Below are positions 34,807 to 44,973 of a stretch of DNA of 64,000 nt, piece after piece; within the stretch, counting starts at the first letter, position 1; every line of letters starts with the position of its first letter. Source of the stretch: Corylus avellana (taxonomy: Eukaryota > Streptophyta > Magnoliopsida > Fagales > Betulaceae); contig NC_081541.1 of the NCBI RefSeq assembly GCF_901000735.1, positions 31,080,060 to 31,144,059 of the forward strand. Direction: 5' to 3'. Position numbers and translations under genes: made by a program. The notes under the pieces were generated by a model. That model had not been told where the DNA came from. It worked only from the letters and a program-made list of their open reading frames with translations, and searched no databases.

Positions 34807-36372
34807 ATGGTGAACGCTCCCCCACATCCTGTTACACCTCCAAACCCCGACCCTGTTACACCTCCACACCCTGCTCCAAATGTTCAAACCAATATTCTTG
34901 GAACATCACACGAACCAAACACCCAAGCAACCTTATTGGAAAGTTTTATGAAGCGAATAGCTGAATCAATGGAAGCTATGAGGAAACAGAACGAGGAAAT
35001 CGTCTCTAGGTTAACTCATAGAGAAGATCAAATGCACGAAGGAAGGCAAGAAGGAGAATTCCAGGAACCACCATCGCCGACTTGACAGCAGTCAGTCCGG
35101 CGAGACGCTGAAAGTTCGATACGTGGGAGTCATACTACTATACAAACTAGGAGAGACTCTCACCGAGAAAGATGTTGTAATAAGGTGCAGTTTGGTGGTA
35201 AGTCTCATCGTGGCGAAACTAGTCATGCCAAATCCCATCATAGCCGCCCTCACCAAGGTTGTTCTCACCATCCAAATCCTGAAGGGGTTGTCATGAATAA
35301 GGAGGTGCGAGATCTTCAGGAGAAGTATGAGAAGATGGCTTTTCTAATTGAAAACGGTGAAAATCAATCCGTAGCCAAAGATCTTATGCAGTATACCAAT
35401 CTGCCTTTCACTGACCTGGTAATGAGATTTCCTCTTCCTGACAAATTCAAAATGCCTCGGGTCAATAAGTATGATGGAAGCACAGATCCTTCCAATCATA
35501 TGGAGAGTTTCCGAGCTCACATTATTCTTCATGATACTCTAGACGAGATAGCTTGCCGAGCTTTCCCACTAACTCTGGAAGGTATTGCCAAAGAATGGTT
35601 TGGAGGTCTGAGTCCTAAATCTGTTGACAACTTCGATTTTCTCGGACAACAATTTCTGGGTCAATTCCTTGCTGTTCGGAAAAGAAAGAAAAACCCTGCT
35701 TATTTACTGTCTATCATCCAAGGGAAAACCGAGCCTTTAAAAGATTATATGTTACGTTTTAATCGGGAGAAGTTGACGGTCGAAACCCCGGATGAACAAA
35801 TTGTGCTTTCAACTTTGATGTATGGCATAAGAGCTGATGGGTGGTTAATGGCCGAGTTAGCTTGGAAATCAACCTCGGGAACTCTTCGGCAGTTCACGAA
35901 CAAAGCTGAAGAATTCATTAACCAAGAAGAAACTATCTCAGCTTTGATGAAGTCCAAACCCGAGGAGAGTAAGCCTGTCATTGACTCGGTTAGAATAACA
36001 CCAAAGGCTTTGGTGGAGAAAAAAAAGACAAGAGATCATCAGAAGGTGAGAATCCTAGAAAAGAAGATTGAGCTACCACCCAGGCAGAATCAGCAGCAAC
36101 AGTATGTAGGATGGACACCTCTGAACACAACTGTTTTCAAGGTATTCATGGAGCTCAGGAAGGATCCGAGCTTCCAATGGCCCGAAAAAATGAATGCTCT
36201 TCCCCAAAATCGTACCACTCAGAAGTTTTGTGAATATCATAACGATCACGAGCATTATACCAAGGATTGCATAAGCCTTCGGTTTGAAATTGAAAAGTTT
36301 CTCATAAATGGGAAGTTGTTGAAGTTTGTAGCCGAGGAGAAAGGTAGAGAGAAAAATCCTCAAAACGAGTAG
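34807..36372 (+). pseudogene. Gypsy gag with one in-frame stop
   Basis: One frame runs from ATG 34807 to TAG 36370-36372, interrupted only by TGA at 35083-35085. The start is Pro-rich (PPHPVTPPNPDP), followed by the retrotransposon gag domain (FPLTLEGIAKEWFGGLSP, then the QGKTEPLKDYMLRFN stretch). Near 36224-36330 is a CEYHNDHEHYTKDC zinc-knuckle-like motif typical of Tat-lineage gag proteins. Confidence 0.85.
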
Positions 36373-36674
36373 AGTCATTGTTCAGCACAGAACATGGAGC
36401 CGGACAATAATAATTTTCGTAATTAGAGACAAAGGCGTGATGAACCGAGGGTCCCTCATACCAATCAACAAAACCCTCAAAATCAAACCATAGTTGGGGA
36501 ATCCGAACAATCGCAGGAGGATTGGCTGGGGGAGGGGAATCCAGTTCGGCAAGGAAAGCCTATGTTAAGCAAGTGAGAACGGAAGAAGTTTTTTCACTTG
36601 AGAAGCCCTCCAAAGCCCATAAACTGGAATCGGGCGTTCTATCATTTTCAGAGAAGGATGCGAAATAAATTTCA

Positions 36675-37342
36675 ATGCCACATGACGATGCGTTGGTGAT
36701 AACTTTGACAGTGGCTAATCAAGCTATTCATCGAGTTCTAGTGGACAATGGAAGTTCGGCTGATATTCTCTACTGGACAGTTGTTCAACAACTAGGCGTT
36801 GGCCGAGAAAAGTTAAAAACCTTTCTTGTCACCATTAATCAGGTTTGCAGGGGAGCATGTTCAACCCATCGGAATGATTTCTCTTCTAGTAACAGCAGGA
36901 ACCGCTCTTAAACAGTCCACAATCATGGTGGATTTTTTGGTGATTGACCGACCATCGGCGTACAATGTAATCATCGGTCGCCCAACTTTGAACCAACTAA
37001 AGGCTACAACTTCTACCTATTGTTTGAAGATGAAATTTCCGATGACCGAAGGCGTCGGAGAAGTCAAAGGTGATCAAGTTGTCGCCAGAAGGTGTTATAA
37101 TACATCTTTGAAGAGGTGCCCAAAATCAGCACTATTGACGATCAGCAATTTGGGCAGTGAGAAGAAAATCCAGTTGAAGAAAGAACCAGCCGAGCCATTG
37201 GTTGATATACCAATAGCTGAAGGAAAGGTTGTGAAGGTCGGTTCTCAACTAACTCCAGAAGCCAGGGAAGTTCTTATTCGTTTCCTTCAGGAAAATCTGG
37301 AAGTTTTTGCATGGTCTCCCGAGGACATGCCGGGGATTGATC
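36675..37342 (+). pseudogene. Gypsy protease and start of RT region, frameshifted
   Basis: The protease core reads VDNGSSADIL (usually VDTGSS), so the catalytic DTG is DNG. The frame changes near 36850 and continues to FLVIDRPSAYNVIIGRPTLN, then to EVFAWSPEDMPGID, the segment just before RT in gypsy elements. The sequence then enters the gap. Confidence 0.8.
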
Positions 37343-37442
37343 NNNNNNNNNNNNNNNNNNNNNNNNNNNNNNNNNNNNNNNNNNNNNNNNNNNNNNNNNN
37401 NNNNNNNNNNNNNNNNNNNNNNNNNNNNNNNNNNNNNNNNNN
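37343..37442. other. Assembly gap (100 N)
   Basis: This gap falls at the start of the gypsy RT. The missing pol domains (RT, RNase H, integrase) are either inside it or deleted from the element. Confidence 0.99.
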
Positions 37443-37559
37443 AAAAAAAAATCATCAAATCAAACAGCACAATCCGATGCACAGTCCCATTCCTCATCAA
37501 ATACAGTCACTGATTTTTTCGAGTCATCAGGTGCTTCAGCATGCTCGACTGCAGTAGAA

Positions 37560-40500
37560 GATTCCCCAGTCCGATACCGAGCAAATGGGTTAAAACCGAA
37601 GATTGTAATGCCTTTACAGTCAGGCATCTACTCCTGACCAACCACAGCAATCTTCAAAATGGCCTCTTCATTGGGGGGAATATCTTCAGGCTTAATTGTG
37701 TCTAGATCAACACCTTCTAGAGGACTTTTTGACCAACTCCGAAAGGTCTTAAAACCGGAGATGAAGCCTATTCCCCAGCCATAATCTCGGCCCCAAGAAG
37801 CAAAAGAAAGCTGTTTATAGAAATTTCGAGCTTTATCCTTGTATCTGGTCACTTGCTCTTTAGCTCGAGAAAATTTTCCCTTAAAACTTACAGTTTCCTT
37901 TTTAGCAACCTTAAGCTTCTTCTATGTTGATTTTTGTTTTTTCTCAGCAGCCAGAAGTTGCTCCGCGGTTGCCTTTAATTTTCCCTCAGCCACTTCGGCT
38001 CGTGTACATTGCGCAGCCGAGTATTTTTGGGCCTCTTCAAGCTCCTCAGAAACCAAATTAATGCGAGACTCGGTAGCTCGACATTGAAGTTTAGCATCGG
38101 CAAAACTCTCCTTAAGACGGGTAGCTCCATCCTTGAGAGTCGAATAATCAGCCAGCAAACTCACGTACTTTGCTTTCTCAATAGCTAGCTCAAATTCCAA
38201 ATTCTGAGACCGAGAAACAGCTCCAGCACTTTGAGCCTCCAACCTGGCAACCTGCTCGCCCGAGATAAGAAGCTCACTCTGTTGCTGGAATGACAGTTCT
38301 TTTAGTCATTTTATCTCGGCCTCAGCCTCTTCAAGCTTTTTCTTGGTGTTCTCGGTTTCTAGAGTCGAGTTCTCAGCAGACCTTCTAAAGTGGAGGTAGT
38401 AGTTCAAACTGTGCATTGATCCTTGCAAAAGAAAAAAATTTTAGAATCACCCGTTTTTATCTTTAAAAGGAATAGAAAAACAAAGAGCAATTTACCTCCA
38501 GCTGATGTACAACATGTGCTCCATCACTTCCTTCGGAAGCTGGGCTCTTTCTTCTGGCGAACTATTAGCTGCGATCAGATTTACCAAAGCAGCAAAGGGA
38601 TTTCCAAGCTAGTTGTCACCCAGCCAAGTGAGAGGCTCCCCAAATGACCAAGTTATCGGGTCAGGTGTACAATCTACCGAAGGACCTGTTGGTCGTGAAG
38701 TCTCGGTAGGATTCTGTGCGGGTTCACTCGGAGTACTATCTCTCGACAGCTGAGGTGAGCCTCCAAGGTTGGCTGAGTCTCCTACAGTTTCATCCGCAGT
38801 TGCAACAGTCTCGATATCCACTCGCTCGGGAACCACATGGGCACCAGCCACCTCTTCAGCCGTTGGAAGCTCGGAAGCTATAGGCTTAGGAATCACTGGC
38901 ACATTGCCCGCAGACTCGGTAACCGAGGGTTCAACAGTCACGGGCTCCTCAGCAGCTTGAGGCCCAACACCTGCAGTTTCTGTATGTGCATATTCGAGTT
39001 GCAGGGATGGGCCCAAGCCTCGGTTTGACCAGGATAAACCAAGGCTAACGGCGGTATTATTGGCATCCTTGAGGCAAGCTCCCTGAGAATATCACCAACG
39101 TCTACCAGATCCTCCTCCGAAGAATCAGAAGCACTTTGGTGTGTGGCTTCAGTTAAAGTTGAAGGAAGGGGAACTGCCGAGATTGGTTCGACTTCTAAAA
39201 CCTTGGAGAAGGGAGGTCTGGGCCTCATTGGTGTGTGAGAGGACGATCGGGGGGGTCGGTTTGCAGGAAGGACATCTCGGGTTGATGTGCCTTGTTCTCT
39301 TAGAAATTCTCTGACACACCTAAGAACCGAGGAATATGCTCTGACATACGAAGCTGGCGCTTCAACCTCGGAAGCTCCAAGTACCCCTGAGTCACTTGCA
39401 ACACCGGCTCTTTTTCCCTCAGAAAGAACCTGCGGTACTATTCCTGCTATTTCAGGAACCGAATGTGCCTCAGTTTCTTCGGCCTCTAAATCGACAATTG
39501 GTTGTGCTGCTTGCGAGCTGCCCTCAATTTTCTTCTTCTTTTTTCATTTTCTTCTCCAAAGAAGGAATCTCAGGATCTTCTGGCTCGTCAGCAATAGCCA
39601 GAGAGACTCTAGCAGCAATTGGCGACCTCGCTGAGGTTTTCTTCGAGAAGGCATCCTTGGCTTTTCTCTTTCCTTTAGCTTTAGAGGGTTCCTCGGCTCT
39701 GATGGCTCTCCTTCTTGGAAACTCGGCAAGCTCGGCAGTTGGTCTCCTCGGCACCTCGACAGATGATACTCTCGGTGGAGCAGCTTCTACTAGTCTTGCA
39801 GGTGCAGAAGTCCACACATAGAGCCTCAGGTTCTCATCAGTCATGAGGACATCATAATCCATTTCCAGTGGATGAAGCTCGGCGTAATCTAGTACGCTCC
39901 TTACGCGCCTCCTCACTGTTTAAACTCGGTTCTTGTTGACCTAACGGCATATGTCAGGATTAGTTTTGCTGCAAAAGGAAGTATAATAGATAAATATGAA
40001 GCTCGGTTTTACCTCGGTTTGATGGGGGCAATAGTTTCCCGAGGGACACTTGCGTCCCTAATTATTTCCGAAGGTGAAAATTCCAAATCACCTTGGACAA
40101 AGAAGAATTCATCTTTCCACCCCTTGTTGCTCGTGTAAGTAGGCCTGAAGGTAAGGAGCTTCATTTTCTTTCGAAGTTGGAAAGTGAACAAGAATTCAGT
40201 CTTGGGACACTCCGTCAATCGGTAAATTTTTAGAAATTCCACGACGGTAAGTGGATGGTCTACTCCGAGAATTTTTGGCCAAACAATCATGCAAGCAAAG
40301 AAAACCCTCCATGCATTTGGCGACAATTGGTGCGGAGCTATCCTAAGGTAACTCAACAGCTCCAGAACTATCCTAAAAAACGGGAGTCTCAGACCTATTC
40401 AAAACATCTCCAAATAGACACAAATTTCGATACGATTGACATCCACCACTGCTCCAACACTGTCGGTATCGAAGCGCAGTCGAACCGAATCGGGTAGATG

Positions 40501-40938
40501 CCAGGTTTCGCGAATTTCGTGCTCATCACCGTCTGACAATTTTGATTCCCAAGTGACCGAGTGTAAGGCACCCAATGCGCTAGGGACATCCTCAACTCTA
40601 CGACTCATTAGGTATCGGTGAAAAGGGGTTAATGGACGAGGGATGGAAGAGAGACCTTGTTGAAATAGGATATGGGCAACACTCAATCGAAGACGGTTTA
40701 CCGAGGGCTCAATCAGAGGGAGAATGAAATCAAGGTAATGGAGAACGGGACTATTTGGGTGGACAAAAGGTTCGGCTGAAGGGACAGATTCGACCGAAGT
40801 CTTGAAGTACACCCCTCTCGAAAAATAATACTCGGCCGAAAGGTCCGAGTGAAGGAGAGCCAGATTGGAAAGAGAAAGAAAATCGCAGAAACTCAAAAAA
40901 AGAAAAGAAAAAGAAAGACAACAATGGCTTCTAGACAA
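37560..40938 (-). pseudogene. Antisense additional ORF of the gypsy element
   Basis: On the strand opposite to gag, between pol and the 3' LTR, a chain of open segments runs 40938-40399, 40356-40009, 39916-39524, 39228-38609, 38242-37922 and 37852-37628. The early part resembles the plant 'putative gypsy-type transposon' domain (SPNAWRVFFACMIVWPKILG, then KGWKDEFFFV). Later parts are low-complexity Ser/Pro/Glu-rich, and the segment at 38242 is a coiled coil (many Ala/Glu/Lys heptads). Tat-lineage elements are known to carry such extra ORFs here in either direction. Stops and frame changes separate the segments, although some may be introns. Confidence 0.6.
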
Positions 40939-41347
40939 AAGGCAATGAGGAGAAGGCGAAGGTAGGAACTGTTTTTAAAGACTTATGAAAGGTGGAACCG
41001 AAGCAACGCAATTAAAGCCGTAGGGGCTAGGATTCCTCAAAAAGGCGCATTTCTTCTTTTCCTCTTCGTGCAGACGCTGACACATGGCCACTATAAAATT
41101 CAAACCACAAGAGGCGTGACACGTGGGTCTCCGGGAAAAGGAAGGTAAACCATTTATCATTCAACACGTTTATCTTAAAAATTCAAAAGTTTGAAAATAA
41201 GAGCCAAATCACGCTCATCCTTTGAAAATTCACTTTTATTTTTTTAAATAATAATAATAACAAAAAATCAAAGAGAAAAGCTGACCCATACTCGGATATC
41301 TACACGAAATTTCCATATTTTGTTAGAAAAGGAAATTGGGGGGTAAC

Positions 41348-41917
41348 TATTAGGTCATGGATCAGTTGAGTTGGGCCCGATAAAACGGTTTGCCGGCCCA
41401 TCCCTAGAGCTCGGTCATTTTTACTGTTCACCATGTTTATACTCGGCAAATTTATGCCCATTTATGCCCAGTGAACCACGCTCGGTTAGGAGGCTCGGTA
41501 AACCGAACCTCACATGAATGTGAATTCTCGAGAAAGCACTCTCTGAATATTATATATACTTGCATAAATATCCCATTTACCGTTCTTCAATATATTGTTG
41601 ACACGTGGACCATCGGTAAGTCCACAGTGTTGGATGAACAGGTGCAACCCGATGCCTGTAAAAGAGGGGTCCCTTCTTTTGTTTTGGCAACTTCTTTTTC
41701 CTCTCCTTAACTGAATATTTCTGATTATCTTTATCTTTGAAGTTATATTTTCTCTTAAACACTGTGACTAACTTAGACATCGGAGTTATTCCCCGCCGGA
41801 CAACGCCGGCAGCTTTGATTCCTTTTCTTTGACATTTCTCAGCTAGATAAATCCCAATAGACATCAAGATATTTATGAGATCCATCCTACGTCATCATTC
41901 GGAAAACTGCTTAAACA
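41348..41917 (+). repeat. Gypsy 3' LTR
   Basis: This 570-bp LTR follows a purine-rich tract (GGAAATTGGGGGG at about 41330-41343) and ends GCTTAAACA before AAACT. It is the partner of 34173-34742. Confidence 0.85.
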
Positions 41918-41954
41918 AAACTAATTTCCAAATTATGTAATGCATGTGGAACAT

Positions 41955-42035
41955 GTTGGGGATGAAGGAGAGGAACGACGCAAGGAGAAGTGAAGCGGAG
42001 GGTTCCTATCTGTTCTTAGACGGGGCCATCACTAG
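41955..42035 (+). pseudogene. Last kinase exon, with stop and lost acceptor
   Basis: This exon reads VGDEGEERRKEK, then TGA (41991-41993), then SGGFLSVLRRGHH and a terminal TAG at 42033. This is the usual C-terminal tail of STY46-type kinases, in which the TGA position is Ser (TCA). The two bases before the exon are AT instead of AG, so the acceptor also seems lost. It follows the gypsy element by 37 bp. Confidence 0.8.
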
Positions 42036-42173
42036 TGAAGAGAGATAATAATGTCGCTTAACATGGACGTAGAATTTACTGTGCAGGCCACCTGTCACTT
42101 CTTACATCAGTATGTACAGTATGTTGTCCACATGATCAGGTTTTTTTTTTTTTTTTAATATGTCACTTGTATC
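42036..42173 (+). other. Former kinase 3' UTR
   Basis: This short stretch between the kinase terminator and the hAT element includes a poly-T run at about 42141-42156. It probably continues after the hAT element at 47686. Confidence 0.5.
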
Positions 42174-42325
42174 CAGTGGCGGAGAGACAGGGGGGCGACC
42201 CAGGGGCGAGTGCCCCCGGTAAAAAATAACAAATAAAAAAAATAAGAGTAATTTTAAGTCAGAAGTTGGAAGATGCCCCTCCAAAATATTTTTACCACCT
42301 TTTAAAAAAAAAAATAAAAATAAAA

Positions 42326-42523
42326 ATCTCAAGTCTCAACAGCACACGGCAATACACTTAAACACTAAAAAAAAAAAAAAAATCTCAAGCCTCAACAGCA
42401 AACGGCAATACACTTATACACTAAAAAAAAAAAAAAAAAATCTCAAGTCTTAACAACACACGGCAATACACTTATACACTAAACAAAAGAAAAAAAAAAT
42501 TATCTCAAGTCTCAACAGCACAC
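42326..42523. repeat. A-rich minisatellite in the hAT 5' end
   Basis: Four units of 56-62 bp start at 42326, 42382, 42440 and 42502. Each has the core ATCTCAAGTCTCAACAGCAC, a GGCAATACACTTA segment and a poly-A run of variable length. A fifth partial unit continues at 42828 after an insertion. Confidence 0.8.
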
Positions 42524-42827
42524 AAATGAAAATTCTTGGAATTGTTTAATTCTAAGTGTATGTGCTCTTTATGGTAGAGCATGATAATTCTTGTGGAATT
42601 ATTACTGTTGGTGTAGACAGTGTTTTGTACGACATCCCAGGGCGTGGGGATGGGCATCGGTCAAGATGCGGACCTGAGGTCTCAGGTGGAGGTTGCCAAA
42701 TTTTCGCCAAGGTGGAGATTGTTGATAATGGCTCAAATTGTCAATAAGTGTAAAGATAATTGCTGGAAAATATCAATATTCAAGTTGGTGGGCTCAAGTC
42801 ATATTTATCTATAAGAGGATAAGGTTA
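42524..42827 (+). mobile_element. Insertion in the minisatellite with copia-like PPT
   Basis: These 304 bp interrupt a minisatellite unit between CAGCACAC and GGCAATAC. At 42709-42719 it carries AAGGTGGAGAT followed by TGTTGATAATGG, the same polypurine tract and LTR start pattern as the copia element at 13332-13354. It is therefore likely a truncated piece of a different copia-type element. No coding sequence is present. Confidence 0.5.
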
Positions 42828-42879
42828 GGCAATACACTTATACACTCAAAAAAAAAATAAAAAAAATAAAAAAAATAAA

Positions 42880-44973
42880 TAATAATAATAATAATAATAA
42901 TAATATTACCCTAAATCCCTAACCCCTCTTTGGCTCTTCCAAACTCCAACTTGAACTTAATCCTGCCCCTGCGGCTCAAGCGTGGACTGTGCAGCACATC
43001 ACTGCCCATCGACCTTGAATTGCTTAGCCGCACCAGTGCACCATCGACATTTTCACACCACGGCTCGACGGCTGCCCACGGTGATAACCCATCAGACTAA
43101 TCTTCGTTTTTTGTTTTTTTTTTATTGATTTTCATGAACTTTGTTTGATTTTGGTTTATGGGTTTTGTTGGTTTAACTCATTTCTCTAACATGGTGATTT
43201 GGTTTTTGGTGGTTTAGAAATCAGAAGAAGAACTGGAGAAGGGAAAGAGAAAGAAAGTTTGATTGTGTGTGTGAGTGGTGAAAAGCAGAGGGATAAGGAT
43301 AAAAGATTGCTCATTGGTAGTGGTGCCGTAGTGGGGACTTGGGAGTTGGGAGAGATGGGAACTTGAACTTCAGAAGAATCAGAACTTGGGAATGGGAAGG
43401 CTATTTCATGTTTATGTTTGTGAGTATGTGACCACACTCTTGAAGCCAACAATTAGTGACAAAACTTGAATTGGGCTCCACACTCCACTTTTGACTGACT
43501 ATGTGACTGTGAGTAATGAATATTGCTTAACTTGCTTTATGTTTATAAATATATTTGGTTCCTAGAGACACGAGATACATGAATAATTAAGGCATCAAAT
43601 TTGTTTGTTTGTTTTTTGTTTTTGCTACTCTCCTGAGTTCTGACCGCATGATAGCTTTGCTTACTTTTACTAATTTATATTTGGCCCATAAAAACGACAA
43701 GACTCAAGAGATACTTTGTATATTATTCACAGTACTTAATTTGTTTTTAGTATATAAATTCAGGGATATCTTTGGCCTTGGCTTTAAAAGTATCGCCTAC
43801 CTTTGGAACCTTCCCCACTAGAACAATATTGAACTTAAAATTGCTAAATTACATTGTGAGATAAATGTATAATTCATATTACTCATTCTAAAAACTGATA
43901 TATGATGTTGATATTCCCATTTAACGATTACATTTTATATCCAATTAATAATTTTTTAGGCAAGGACATGAATAATTCTTTTTCTTTATCCTTGATGCTT
44001 GTTTCGGTTTGAGTCGAGGTTGTCGAAGTAATAGAGTTTGGCTTGCCTTAATAGAGATGCATTGTGCAAAAATAAATGGTTAAGATTGCTATATTTGAGG
44101 AAAACTTTAATTATTGTTTTCCTGGGGGAATTTTCATTATTTATTTTTGAACAGGAAGATTTTCAGTGATTTTTTTACCTAACTGGAGGTAAGCCAAAGG
44201 GACCCTAATCATTTTCAAATGTAGAGAAGGAATCAATTCATCCATGTATTTTTTGGGCACAATCATTCTCGCTTGGAGTCTACTGTGAGGGTAAAACTAA
44301 AACCAAAGTTGAAAACCATTATGATTATCCGGACGAAAATCTCTCAAGAATATATGCATCAGTTAGGCTACAGATTTACATTGATAAGAAAGAGGACAAA
44401 TTTTCCACTCCCAATAAAAAAGAAAATAGAAAAAAAGAAAAGAAATGCAGACTACCAAAGCTGCTGCAGTGATGATGAGGTTGAAAACATTACAATCCCC
44501 TTATAATGAATCAAATGTAAGGGATAAGGGTATGAACCTTTCAACATCTCTCCACTCTCAGACATTCCCATGGGGAAGGTGGTTAGGCATCTTTAATTGG
44601 GCAATTTGCAAACTCTAATATGATTGACTGAAATTTATGGAGCTTTTTAATTGTGATATATCTCTTATTTTCATCATTTTGTTTATCTTATTCTAATAAA
44701 AACAATATTGTTATTTTTTTTTTTTTAGGTGTGTTTTATATATTTTGGGATTTTGTCAAGCATCAACGAGTTTCAGAAGATTATTGCCAATCTCAGGTTT
44801 GTTCTTTTTATTAATTCATTTTAGGCTAATAGCTATCGGAATATGCTAATAATTTTATTATAATATCATTAAAGACTTAGAGTATGTTTCATTAGACATG
44901 AATTGCTTAATATGAGAATTAAAACTAATAGATAAATAATTTTCCAGGTTTCTGAAAATTCTTATATTACATT
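42880..44973. other. hAT non-coding 5' region
   Basis: This region holds an (AAT)n microsatellite (about 42876-42905), a purine-rich stretch near 43213-43260 and otherwise AT-rich sequence. No reliable gene is seen. It probably carries the promoter and leader of the transposase. Confidence 0.5.

Larger units (their letters stand above)
34173..41917 (+). mobile_element. Ty3/gypsy (Tat-like) LTR retrotransposon
   Basis: LTRs of 570 bp lie at 34173-34742 and 41348-41917. The flanks AAGCT and AAACT look like a 5-bp target duplication with one change. A region typical of gypsy primer binding sites (GGGGCCGTCTGTGGGAAC) starts at 34747. Gag and part of the protease are present; a gap (37343-37442) lies where RT, RNase H and integrase should begin. 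Behind it lies a long antisense reading region (37.6-40.9 kb), then a purine-rich tract and the 3' LTR. It sits in the last kinase intron, sense to the host. Confidence 0.88.
8800..42035 (+). pseudogene. STY46: STY46-like ACT-domain protein kinase pseudogene (whole locus)
   Basis: Exons recognised in order: 8800-8900, 9103-9222, 9771-9811 plus 14148-14161 (one exon split by a copia element), 14502-14612, 20642-20692, 20871-21046, 21150-21257 (the last four repeated at 24098-24208, 30065-30115, 30294-30469 and 30573-30680), 31131-31204, 31328-31503, 32241-32336, 33292-33372, 33473-33526, 33805-33939 and 41955-42035. The family (Arabidopsis STY8, STY17, STY46) is made of cytosolic Raf-like dual-specificity kinases with an N-terminal ACT domain; they phosphorylate chloroplast transit peptides. 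The first exon or exons are not found upstream. Three in-frame stops, an exon-disrupting copia element and a CACTA and a gypsy element in introns make normal expression implausible. The kinase-core exons remain open and correctly phased. Confidence 0.88.

Noticed and set aside
44273..44506. 77-residue ORF in the hAT 5' region
   Set aside because: It is Lys-rich and low complexity, and lies in AT-rich non-coding sequence; no start context or homology is visible.
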